From positions 147,443,741-147,507,740 of the forward strand of contig CM041465.1 in the NCBI GenBank assembly GCA_023213395.1: a stretch of DNA of 64,000 nt, given 5' to 3'. How positions within the stretch are numbered: the stretch's first letter is position 1; each line of letters begins with the position of its first letter. The stretch is from Cycas panzhihuaensis (lineage: Eukaryota > Cycadophyta). A program made the position numbers and the translations under genes. Of this stretch, positions 42,192 to 53,280 are shown piece by piece. Under the pieces are notes generated by a model. That model did not search any database. It was given only the letters and a program-made list of their open reading frames with translations, and was not told the DNA's origin.

Positions 42192-44885
42192 ATAATTTAT
42201 CCACATTGTTTCCCTCATGCCTAGCCTTCTTAAGCAATGACCATGGGCTTATCATGTCATGGCATCAAATAAGAGAAAACATCATCATCACATAGACACA
42301 CAACAAATTCACAGTGGTGACATATAATTTTAGAATTTAATCCACAAATTTCTCATAAGAAGAATTTATTTTTATTTCATCAACCATCCCAACCAACTAG
42401 GGTTTAAAGAGAGTACACAAATAGCCATAAGGAAGGACACAGTCCATAAATATTTATCCACTAATCATTGCAACAACAAAAACTCTATGTTGCAAGAATT
42501 TTCTCTAGAAAATGAGAAATTTAACCACACATAGTAGCTTATCGGAGGTTTTCAGCCTCACACAGATTTCTAGCCATTGAATTTGTCGTTTAAACCACAA
42601 AAAATTATCCATATTAAATTCTAATCATCAATTGACAAAGCCATCTATAAAAATCTATTATTTCCCATTTAATTTTAGTAACATGTTCTTATTCCTAAGT
42701 TTTTTGCAAGTTACTGATGAGTCTTTTGGGTGACAGAGTGGCACAACGTAGTGGAAAGGTGCATGGAACAATAATCATGATGTGGAATAATACTAGCAAG
42801 CAAGGGTCTATATAGCTCCATAATAGTTGTATGGGCCTTAAATGCAACCATATAACACATTGCATATAACACACATGTAGATCATATAGCTGCATACACA
42901 ACACATGGTCACTCGAAGTCACAAAAACCGAGAAATAAATTCAACCATATACCACACATGTAGATCATACAACTGCATACACAACAAATGGTCACTCAAA
43001 GTCATAAAAATCTAGACATACTTACCTCATCATGTGTTCTATGGATGCTTGTAGTTGGCTTGTGGCCTTTAGTGGCTCCCTGATGCTAAATAATGCTCTC
43101 TAATAATTCTTCCTTCTCCTTGGGACAATCACTAGTATATAGAATAAAACTTCTAAGGAGTCTTCATTGTAGGATTTTAGAATGGAGAGAGAGAGAGAGA
43201 GAGTCTTTTAGAGCTATAGAAACAATTCCAAGGTGCCATGGAGGCACATTTGATTGTTATTTCACACAAACACATATGCATAAGAGAATAATTGGCTTTA
43301 ATACACACACCTAACATTGATGCCTTCCAAAGATTGCGGAAGATCTAAAGGAGTTTGATTTCACCTCTCATCCAACCAAACATTATGTTAGTATAAGAGT
43401 CATTAAAGCTTGAAAGTTCTTCATTGTGGTTTGCATAAGGTTCATGGCATATGGGGTCTTTGAAATTGCTAAAGGAGCTCCTTTTTTTGATAATTATGCA
43501 CCCCACTTTGCACCCATCTAACAAGGTTCTTTTGCCTCTCGGTCATTTTTTATCACATTTGAAGGTAATTTTCATCCTATAGTAGATGCAAATTAAAAAA
43601 CTTAGTTTTCTATTACTCTATATAACGAATGATTGAATACTCTCATTTGAAGGGGCATACAAATCATTTCAAGGAGATCTTCGTAAATTTATTTATTTCA
43701 TTGATTAATTGTTCAATTAATTTATGGTGCTTCTGCTAAACAACTAGAGAATCCTCCAAGTGAATTGCAATGGCCCATGTCTAAAAGAGCACATTGAGTG
43801 AGAAATATCATTTTGTCATCTTAAGCCACATTTCATAATCATCTCTTGGTTTCTTCTTGCCATCAAAGGCAAGGACACAAATTTTCTTCACCTTTGATAA
43901 TGTGCAAGCTGCCACTATGTCTTACATTTGATCCTCCTCTTCTTTTCTTTGAAGTAAGAATGCAATGAACACATGGTGATACCATGAGTATAGTAATGAT
44001 GTTGATCACCATCCAACTCATCATTATCCATCACTTGAGTTTTATTTTTGGTGCCATTTTAAACTTGAATTTGCTCAAACTTCACATGATGAGGACAATC
44101 ATGAACCTCTTTACTCTATAGATAAAAAGGGATAAAAGTCCACTCTATATGTGTGTGTGTATGTATTTCATTGATAGTTCTTTCCAGTGTTATAACTTTG
44201 ACATTACTTAATGGATTATCACGACCATAGATCTCTAGCCTATTTTGAATGCTTTGTGAAACTCTTGTTATGACATTGAATAAATTGGTGGATTGTTCTC
44301 CCAAATGCCTACATGTGAGTTTGAAGTCACCGTCTAATTTCTTGTCCACAAATCCAAACTACAAAAATTAATGCACCTATATTCTAAGTACCACCAACTT
44401 GCATGCCTATATGGTGTTACAACCACGCAAAGTTTATATCGCATAAAAATCAAATAAAAAAAAAGTTAATAACATATAAAAACTTTTTTAAATTTTTATG
44501 GTCAAAATGTTTTCATCACCAAATATATCACACCTCTCCTCACTCGCCCATACAATTAAAATTTTTGTTCTTTTCAAACAAGGATTCTCATGTTTCACAA
44601 GCACGTGCACGTCCGTCTGCTATTTTTCGTGTGTACGATAAAAGACATAACTTATATTCGAACAAAGCTTCTCACTCGGGAGGCATTCACTATATACAAC
44701 TGTAATAAAATAGTAATTGTCGCCTCGTTCGCGTAGTTATGGTCCTTTGCATAAAATAAGGTAGCGGATGAATATTTTTGCAACCTCTAGTTCGAATACC
44801 ACCATCCTTACCCGCAAACATCAACAGTAACCATCAAAGCTATAACTGTCCTCATTAATTGAGTGTTCCTCCATAATGATAATGA
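42192..44885. other. No recognisable gene; small GA repeat
   Basis: Only short frames without motifs are present. A GA dinucleotide run lies at about 43184-43203. The minus strand near 43750-43900 has a frame with KKPRDDYEMWLKMTKWYFSL that I could not place. By position next to the polypurine tract, the left part may be the 3' internal end of a minus-strand element. Confidence 0.4.
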
Positions 44886-45620
44886 AGTGATTAATGTTTG
44901 CAATGTAAAAGCGGGTCAAACGAAAACCTTCATCCTGGTTCTGGTTCTGCTGCAGGAGGCGGCTTACGGCCTTCTTTCGCTGCAAGTTATTGGATGCGAG
45001 GCGATGGGAATGGAACGAAGGGCAGCTTTAGCCATGCTCCCTCCGTCATGTACAGCCTAACGCGGTCGACAGGCCCGGCGTACAGATCAAGAATTCCATG
45101 TATTTTGCTTTTGTCTCGAGGATTCAGCATACAACGGTTTGTTGTGCTCTGCTTCTGTGATTCATTAGACATTTGGCCGTAGAGCTTCGAGTCTTCTACT
45201 GTTGCTTTCTTTGAGAATTTCACCCAGTCTCTAGTCTGATATAGGTCATATCATACAGTCTGAACTTCCAGGCTTTGGATCTTCTTACGAATGGGATAAT
45301 AATATTATCATTTCCAACATTCCTCCATAACTTTCGGTAAGCTTTGATCAAACAGCTTTGGAATGTGCGTTTTTGGCGTGCGAATGGAAGCTCAGGATAG
45401 GCGACCGCGCCCAGAAGAGCAAGGATTACTGAGCGGGTTTCGGCGTTCTCTCTGGAGGGAACCGTCCACCAAAACACCGGTTATATCAGTCTCGGAAGGT
45501 GCGGGGGACATGTAGAAATAAAATTATGGTCTGTGGACTTCTGAACGAGGCCCCCTCCTCATATTATTTGTAATAGGCTTAGCTCAAAGCGATCATGGTT
45601 CGCCGAGTTCTGATCATTCC
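44886..45620. other. GC-rich, CpG-containing island with unrecognised frames
   Basis: Across about 700 bp the sequence is clearly richer in G and C, and in CpG, than everything around it. Minus-strand frames at 45220-45477 (MFWWTVPSRENAETR start, 85 codons) and 44987-45223 (78 codons, containing RDKSKIHGILDLYAGPVDRV) overlap at the junction and could be two parts of one decayed gene. Plus-strand frames also cross it. I recognise no domain. It could be a host gene or promoter fragment not exposed to the C-to-T decay seen in the transposons. Confidence 0.35.
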
Positions 45621-45655
45621 CTATGCGCTTCTCTTTCAGAAGTCCGTCTCTATTT

Positions 45656-45861
45656 CACAATTTTTAGTTTTCTTATTAACTTTTGTTTTCTGTAGTTTCG
45701 CTTTGACATATATCTCCTTTGGTTGAGCCTTAAATTACAAGGTTGATGTTCTCCTAATCACAATTTTTAGTTTTCTTCTTAACTTTTGTTTTTCATAGTT
45801 TCACTTTGACATATATCTCGTCTGGTTGAACCTTAAATTACAAGGTTGATGCTCTCTTACT
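45656..45861. repeat. 103-bp tandem duplication
   Basis: CACAATTTTTAGTTTTCTT begins at 45656 and again at 45759. The copies run through TTAAATTACAAGGTTGATG with few differences. Two units only. Confidence 0.9.
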
Positions 45862-47169
45862 TAATCAGATCAAAATGTTCGAAGACGTTAATATAGCACC
45901 TTTTCACTTGCAATATTGGTTACTGTTTATAGTTCGACATTATTCGATTAAATGCTCAGGCATCTTAGGAATAGCACCATGAGTATAATTATTTATATTT
46001 GTTAAATCTTCAACCTCTACCTGCAAGTGTTGTGTATCAGCATGTATACACTATTAATAGTTCTCTCCTACTGCATAGTTATTCAGCACCATTTTGTAGG
46101 ATTTTAGTACTTGGATTTGCAGTCATTTGCAACCAAGTATTGAGAAGTTAGAGTTGCATGCTAATATATCTGCTTCTTCATAATAAATGTTCTAGACAAG
46201 CAGTAACCAAGTTTAAGCTCTCTTTGTCACTAAAACATTAGAGAGTAAACTAAGCTTTCATAAGCACAAACACTTTTCTTATTAAGTTTTGAATTCTTAG
46301 CCTATCGAACCCTTTCCTTTCCTTCTCATTTTCCAAATTTCCATAGCTTCACATAACTATCATATTGGTGTTTTATTTCAAAATCTTACATGTGTGAGTA
46401 GACTCGTACAAACTATATTTCAAGACCTTAATAAGCATTGAATTTTAATCATAGGAGCAAACACACCTATGGGAATTAGCTTCTATTTGCAATCTAATAT
46501 TGTTTCTTTATGAAAGAACATAAAATCCAACAAATGCTTCAAATCACAACATATGACCTTTACAAAAATTGCCTAGTTATCTCTTTATTAAATGAGGGAT
46601 ATAAATACATATATATAATGGTGATGTGAATGTGCAAGGTCTTTATTTTTGCACACTAGAATCAATAATAGCAATTGCAGCATGTTCATGCCCCAATACA
46701 ATAAAGAACCACCTCCATGTCGAACCCATGCCATATATGACTCGATCAACCTCATACCACACCAACCATAGGATGAGGCCACTATCTCTCCATTGTCGAG
46801 TTAGGAAAACCAAGTTTCAAAGTGGTTGTCCACTTTATCTTCTAATAGTTTTTTATCACTTGTTTACATGGTGTAGAATTTACAACAAATAGTACTAAAA
46901 TAGTAGTTTGACACACTAAACAAGCTCAATATTTGTTGATGAGGCCTAATTATGTCCTTATCTGTGTTGATTTTGTAACTATCTTGTTCTGATGTGTTCC
47001 TCCTTTGATGTATTGTTTTGAAAGGCTCTAGGCTTAAAGGTCTAAATTGACAAAGTGAAATAGACATTTTGTGAAGCCTATATTTCGATATATAAGTGTG
47101 AAAAATAGTTAGGCATATATCTAGATGAAGTCCCTTCTGTCTCAGTTCAAGGGAGTTAATTGTGGTGAC
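45862..47169. other. No recognisable gene
   Basis: AT-rich DNA with only short frames (46588-47190 region, both strands) and no motif I know. It ends at the 5' LTR of element VIII. Confidence 0.5.
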
Positions 47170-47952
47170 TGTGAAATTCTGCTCACCCATGTGTCATAAA
47201 TAAATTGTAATCTTATGATGTATTTGTAATTGATTTTATGTTTTGATGATGAGATCACTTAAGTGCAAAAGTGATTCCATCAATTAATGGTTAGATAAGT
47301 TAGGACTAATTGATTTTCTATTCATAATAGATTATTCCAATTAGAGTATATTCCACTTTCAGTAGTAACAACTCCCACAAAATTAAGAAGCTTGGAGTTC
47401 TCTTTGCATGCATGTAGAAACACTCCAAGGGGGGAGCATTAATGAACTATCCATGATTGTACACAAGAAAATTCTTGGTGTTCTTGGAATGAAAGCGAGA
47501 TTTTTCCAAATGTCTGGATGTCCATTTACTTTATAATTTTTTTAGTTTTTATGCTGCCTATTCCTAGAGGTCATATGGACTATGTACTCCATAGATTGCA
47601 ATGAAATTTTAAAGAAAGAAACACTTTTGAGTTTTCAATCCTCCCTTGAAATTTCATCTCAATCTAACATTTAGAAAGAATATTATAGACATTTTAGTGA
47701 AGGTTGCTTTTTTTGTTTGCAACATTTGTATGAGCCATACACACACTAGATTGGCCTGAAATTTTGTAGGGGAGAGCACTTGGAGTGTCCTAGCCTCCTT
47801 TAAAATTTCATCTCAATTCAAATTTGAGGGAAAAAGTTACAATCATTTTCATTTTCCTTCTCCAAGAAGATCACAAGTTTGTTCCCAAGCATTGTAAGCC
47901 TCTTGCTTTCCCACACAAAGGAATCAAAACACTTTGAGCCTTGGCAATGACA
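47170..47952 (+). repeat. Element VIII 5' LTR
   Basis: This aligns with 52488-53276 along its length (ATTGTAATCTTATGATGTA, CTCTTTGCATGCAT, GATCACAAGT, CCTTGGCAATGACA). The two copies differ at many positions, so the insertion is old. Confidence 0.85.
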
Positions 47953-47959
47953 TATCGGT

Positions 47960-47971
47960 TGGCATCACGAC
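47960..47971 (+). promoter_or_regulatory. Element VIII probable primer-binding site
   Basis: TGGCATCACGAC followed by CTGAGATC resembles TGGTATCAGAGC at eight of twelve positions and sits seven bases after the LTR. The identity of the primer tRNA is uncertain. Confidence 0.4.
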
Positions 47972-48317
47972 CTGAGATCAGGCTTGAAATTCTAAAACTC
48001 TTCAGATTTCTTTTCTCCAAGTTTGTTTGTGACATTTTTTGCAAGAAATCATGTTTGAGATAAATGAACTTGAAGCCAACCAAGAAATGTACTTAGATCC
48101 ATCCCAATTATTCTTTGATGCACTTTGAGAACAAGGCAAGCAACAAGAACATGTACTATGAGAGTAGGGTCAAACCCAAACACAGCCCATGAAGTACATG
48201 ATGCAGATGTTCTAGCAGATAATGGCCCACCAAGTTGGACCTCAAGAAATTCCTATGGGAGCTCCTCAAAATCAGCCCTGGTTCAAGCTAGATACTTAGA
48301 TAACCATTGCCCATTTT

Positions 48318-49202
48318 GATGGTGCTATCAATGCAAATGTACTTGATGGTTGGATCCATAGCTTGGAGGTATGTTTCAAGCGTCAATAGCTCAATGATGG
48401 TCAAAAGATCACAACGATAGAAATGCACATGTAAGAACAAGCCTTAATATGGTGGTAGACCCATGTGCAAATACATGCACCCATCCTCATATGGGATATC
48501 TTCAAGCAAACTTGCCAAGCCAGATTCTACCCATTGAGATATGTTGATGAGAGGATGAAGAGATGGTTGCATCTTTGGCAACAAGTTGGACAAAGCATGC
48601 AACAGTACATAGATATCTTCCAGAAGATGCTTATCATGGCAACATTGACAGACTTTGAGCACACATTACAACTTAAGTTTGTGGGAGGATTATTTCCTCA
48701 TTTGTAGTAGGAGCTTGAACTCCTCACCATCACTTTCTTGGACCAAGCCTTTAGTACTCATTGAAGGTTGAGAGTTAAGTTCAAAAGAAGCCTTTCAAAG
48801 ATTGTTGTAGCAACAACAAACCTAGTAGAGACAACCTTTCTAGCAAAGAAGGGGAACTTTTGGAGGAAAATTCCATTAACCTCCACAACACTAGATGATA
48901 ACTATTACTCCAATACATGGAAGGAATGCACCGACAACCAAGGGAAAGGTGCCCAAATGTACTGCAACTACCACAAGTCTTTTGGCTATTCCAATGAGGA
49001 ATGCTTGAAGCAAAAGAGGCAATTTAGACCCAAAACTCTAGTAGCAGAAGAAGTAGCAACAAATGCTAGCACATCCAACGATCTAGTTGATGACTCCACA
49101 CTATTGATCACAAATCATGTTTTGGCCAATCCTTGCTTGGTCTTCATGGCCAAGAACTATTTAGCTTCAGAAAGGAAGGCTTTGTTTACTCAAAATTGTT
49201 AG
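48318..49202 (+). pseudogene. Element VIII Gag and zinc-knuckle region
   Basis: After a broken N-terminus, the frame at 48465-48707 reads FKQTCQARFYPLRYVDERMK and QQVGQSMQQYIDIFQKMLIM, the capsid C-terminal half. The next frame (48768-49202) has MYCNYHKSFGYSNEECLKQK, the CxxH...GH..EC knuckle of this lineage with the His of GH replaced by Tyr. The two frames are separated by a stop near 48705. Confidence 0.65.
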
Positions 49203-49460
49203 GTAAAAGACAAGATTGTTTTATGCATTATGGGCATTGGTAGCATGAAGAACTTAGTTTCAAATCAACTTGTCAAAGATCTTGGATTCCTTCCAAGCTG
49301 CAATTATGCTCTTATAACCGAGGTTGGGTCAAAAAGAGAGTATTATTAACTCAAGCAAATTGGACATATAATGTCACTTTTGCAATAGATCTGTTCATGG
49401 ACACCACCATATGTGATGTGACCTCGTGGGTTGTTGCAAGCTTCACTTAGGCCATCCCTA
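49203..49460 (+). pseudogene. Element VIII aspartic protease remnant
   Basis: The sequence reads CIMGIGSMKNLVSNQLVKDL, the place where element IX has IFDGGSQKNLISEALVKKLG. The catalytic Asp is Gly here. It breaks down after EVGSKREYY, stop. Confidence 0.6.
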
Positions 49461-49825
49461 TCAGTATGATAAGCAAGTAATGTAGTACAAGAACACTCAC
49501 AAGTTGTACAAGGTGCGTTAGACATACCAGTGCACTCAATAGGCTTGCGAGTGCCACGAAGGAAGACACCATCCTTTTCATCAAACCAGCATAAGAGACC
49601 TTAACACTTCCATTAGGAGACATTCGTCTAGAGATGCAATAGTTACCGAACAACTATCCTGATATCTTTGAAACACCTAAGAGACTTTCACCTACTTGAG
49701 TAGTTAAACACTCCATAGACTTGTTATTGGGAGCTACTTTGCTCAATGGACCATTGTACAAAACATTAGTTCTTGAAGGGAAAGAACGGAAATGGCAGCT
49801 AACAAAATCATAGAAGAAGGTTGCA

Positions 49826-50420
49826 TTTAACTAAGTTCCTCTCCATGTGGTTTACCAGTGCTTTGGGTACCTGAGAAGGATGGCACATGGCGTCTTTGCA
49901 TAGACTATCGAGCACTCAACCATATCATAGTGAACAACAGGTATCCACTCCCCCACATAGATCATTTGATGGACGAGTTGTAAGGAGCCAGATCCTTCAC
50001 CAAGATTGACTTGGCATCAAGTTATCACCAAGTGAGAATTGAGACTATTGACATATGGAAGATAGCTTTCAAAACCTAATCTGCATTATTCGAGTGGTGG
50101 CTCATGCGTTTCGGCTTCATCAACACTCTAGCTACTTTCACGAGGCTAATGAATGACATACATCGACCTTTCTTGGGAAGTTTGCTATTGTTTTCTTAGA
50201 TGACATCCTCATCTACAACTAGACTTGGGCTGAACAAATTCATAATGTGCAATAGGTTTTGGACACTCTTTGAAGCTATCAACTCAAGGCCAAGAAGAAC
50301 AAGTGTTGCTTTGGATAGGAATCAATTGCATACTTGGGTTTTATTGTTGGCTCACAAGGAATCTGCATTGATCTCGAGTAGGCAAGAATGATTTGTAATT
50401 GGCCAACACCTTAGTTAGTC
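49826..50420 (+). pseudogene. Element VIII reverse transcriptase
   Basis: Plus-strand frames give [56 protein letters not shown] and FLDDILIYN. The Asp residues in KIDL and FLDD are kept. Stops interrupt it near 49980, 50080, 50200 and later, and there is a frame change before FLDD. The motif wording is closest to element IX. Confidence 0.75.
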
Positions 50421-50930
50421 ATAGAGTTACTTTTGCAAGAAATTCATCTACAGGCATGCAGATATAGCCAGTGCCTTGCATTTAGCTACAAAGAGATGTT
50501 TGGGACTCATTTTAGTTGGGAAGCCATTCAAGAAATTGCCTTCAACAAATTGAAGGATGCATTGTGTTCAACACTAGTTCTTGCTTTGCTAACTCTTCAA
50601 CAACCCTTTAAGGTTAAAACTAATGCTTCTCAAGTGGCCACGGGATTAATGCTTAAGCAACAAGGACATCCCATTGCTTACCATTTAGAGACTTTCTTAT
50701 AGGTGAAGAAAAATTACAACACCTATGACAAGGAATTTTATGCTTTTATTCAAGCAATCAAATATTGGAGACATTACCTCCTTGGCAAGGAAACCATTGT
50801 CCACATGGACCATCGACCATTGCAGTCACTCCAGTCATAATGTAGGGTTCATGAGCATTGCCACATATGATGGGCTTCTTACTTGTAGTAGTTCCATCTT
50901 GTCATAAAGTATAAGAAGGGGTCTCCTAAA
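50421..50930 (+). pseudogene. Element VIII tether and RNase H
   Basis: Frames read FSWEAIQEIAFNKLKDALCS, VKTNASQVATGLMLKQQGHP and YNTYDKEFYAFIQAIKYW. The first RNase H Asp (usually TDAS) is Asn. HMDHRPLQSLQS lies in another frame. The tether between RT and RNase H is partly lost. Confidence 0.65.
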
Positions 50931-52330
50931 AAGGTAGCGGACTTTCTTAGCTGGCCACTAACTCATACTCTACTTAGCATGCTTGATACCAGATGTGTAG
51001 GTTATTTAGAGTGGTGAGATCATTATGGTTTCGACCTAGATTTTGGTGTTATATATTGAGTTGTATAGCAACCTAGTCAGGTAAATTAATAGCAATACCT
51101 TGATTTTCCTTTGAATGATGGTTTATTGTACCAACTTTCTTAGCTTGGTGTGCCACAGGGTAGTGGCAAAGATCAACTTCTTAAGGAAGGCTATAACTCC
51201 AGTTATGGAGGACATTTCAAAGTCCACAAGACTCTACAACATTAACAGAGGCACTTCTATTGGCTTTCTATGTAAAAGCAAGTTGAACATTTTATTCGCA
51301 ATTGTGCTTTGTGCAACTAGTCTAAATCCTCCATTTAGAAGGTTGGGCTATATCAACCTTTATCAATACCTTTTCACCCTTGGTAATCCATACCCATGGA
51401 TTTTATTAGTGGGTTACTTATGACATGGCGTAACCATGATTGCATTCTAATGGTGGTTTGTAGGTTCTCAAAGATGGCAATCTTCATTCCATGCACCAAG
51501 TCTATTGGTGCTCAACATACTGCCTAGTTATTCTTTGATCATGTATGGTTATATTATGTGTTACCTAACTATATTATTGCTAGTAGGGAAGCATGTTTCC
51601 TTATACATTTCTAGTGCATGTTCTGGAAACTTTTGGGGAGCAGCCTTAATTTCTCTACTATTTTCCATGCTCAAATCATTGGCTAGAGCAAGGTAGTGAA
51701 CAAGACCCTAGTTCACTCTCTTCACATTTTTCATCATGTATCTAGTCAGTGGGATAGATCCTTGACGACTATTTAGCATAATTGTAACTGTGTTGTCCAC
51801 ACCTCAATGAGATATTCACCTTATAGTACTTGTTATGGTTTCCAAGCAGTAGCTCCTTATGAACTATTGGTGGTACTCCCTTCTCCAATAACATGACATG
51901 GGCAAATTGAGCAATGAAAGGCAATATCATATATTGAGCATATCCACTGCATATATGTCTCACTAGACCCCAAGCAAAGTACAAGTTGCAACATGATCAA
52001 CACTAAGTTTCACATAACTTCCAAGTGGGAGATATAGTTTGTCTTCACTTGGATAAGCAATGATTCAAACACCTAGCACATCATAAACTTAGACCCATCC
52101 GATTTGGGCCATACCAGATTATAGAGGCCATCAGGGCCAATGCATTTGACTTGTATTTGCCAACTCATCTTGAGATGCATGATATCTTCAATGTTAGTCA
52201 TCTCAAGTAATATAAGCCACCATTGTTGGGAGATGAAGTGGAAGTGATACATCCAGAGGATATGATTATAGAGATTCAACCTCCACTTCTAGCCAACAAA
52301 CTTTTCGACACTCAAAATTGTACCATGAGA
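50931..52330 (+). pseudogene. Element VIII integrase and chromodomain-like tail
   Basis: Recognisable pieces in changing frames are GGHFKVHKTL and CALCATSK (zinc finger), PMDFISGLL (first Asp block), LFFDHVWLYYVLPNYIIASR (second block, Asp lost), VVNKTLVHSL (Glu region, Glu missing), FDLYLPTHLEMHDIFNVSHL (C-terminal module), and a tail LANKLFDTQNCTMRN ending LTHAKWI. The tail aligns in wording with that of element IX. Confidence 0.65.
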
Positions 52331-52487
52331 AATTGACAAACTACTTCTTACTTAACAGTCAAAAAGGGCAGCTTGCTTACACATGCTAAATGGATTTTGC
52401 AAGCCACGTTTTATTGAGACTTTCCACATCTGAAGGAGCCAGTAGAATTGGGGACAAATTCTTCTTAAGTAGGGAGGAATTAGTGAG

Positions 52488-53276
52488 TGTGAAATTCTGC
52501 TCACCCACATGTTGTAAATAAATTGTAATCTTATGATGTAATTGTAATTTATTTTATGTTTTGTTGATGAGATAACTTAAGTGCAAAAGTGATTTCAACA
52601 ATTAGTGGTTAGATAAGTTTTGAGCAATTGAATTTTTATTTATAGTAGATTATTCCAATTCGAATAGATTCTACTTTCAACGGTAACCACTCCCTAAAAA
52701 TTAGGAAGCTTGGAGTTGGAGTTCTCTTTGCATGCATTCACAAACCCTCTAAGGGGGGAGCATGCATGAACTATCCATGATTGTACAAAGGAAATTTCTT
52801 GGAGCTTTTGGAATGAAACTGAGTTTTTTCCAAATGCTTGTATGTCCAATTAATTTATAATTTTTCCAATTTTCATGCTGCCTATTCAAAGATGCTATAT
52901 GGGTTGCACACACCATGGGTTACTCTAAAATTTTATAGGAGGGATTATCTTTGAGTATTTTATCCTCCCTTGAAATTCCACTTGAATCTGGCATTTATAG
53001 AGAAAATTATAGGCATTTTAGTGTACATTGTTTTTTGTTGTTTGTGGCTTTTGTATGGGCCATACACACCAGATTGACCTGAAATTTTGCAAGGAAGAGC
53101 AACTTGGAGTTTCCTAGTCTCCTCTAAAATTTCATCTCAACCAAATTTTAGGTGAAAAGGTCACAATCATTTTCGTTTTTCTTCTCTGGGAAGATCACAA
53201 GTCCATTCCAAAGCCTTGTAAGCATTTTGCTTTCCCACACATAAGAACCACAACACTTTAAGCCTTGGCAATGACA
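52488..53276 (+). repeat. Element VIII 3' LTR
   Basis: Partner of 47170-47952, preceded by a purine-rich stretch at about 52468-52487. The same CA end lies at 53276, after which the two flanks differ. Confidence 0.85.
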
Positions 53277-53280
53277 TATC

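Larger units (their letters stand above)
47170..53276 (+). mobile_element. Element VIII: decayed plus-strand Ty3/gypsy retrotransposon
   Basis: Paired LTRs start TGTGAAATTCTGCTCACCC (47170 and 52488) and end near TTGGCAATGACA. Between them lie Gag, protease, RT, RNase H, integrase and a chromodomain-like tail, all broken. A primer-site-like TGGCATCACGAC lies at 47960 and a purine-rich AGTAGGGAGGAA before 52488. I found no target duplication. Its RT and tail resemble element IX. Confidence 0.8.

Noticed and set aside
44987-45477. Calling the GC-rich frames a host gene
   Set aside because: No recognisable domain, two competing frames, no splice model that I can support; reported only as an island of interest.
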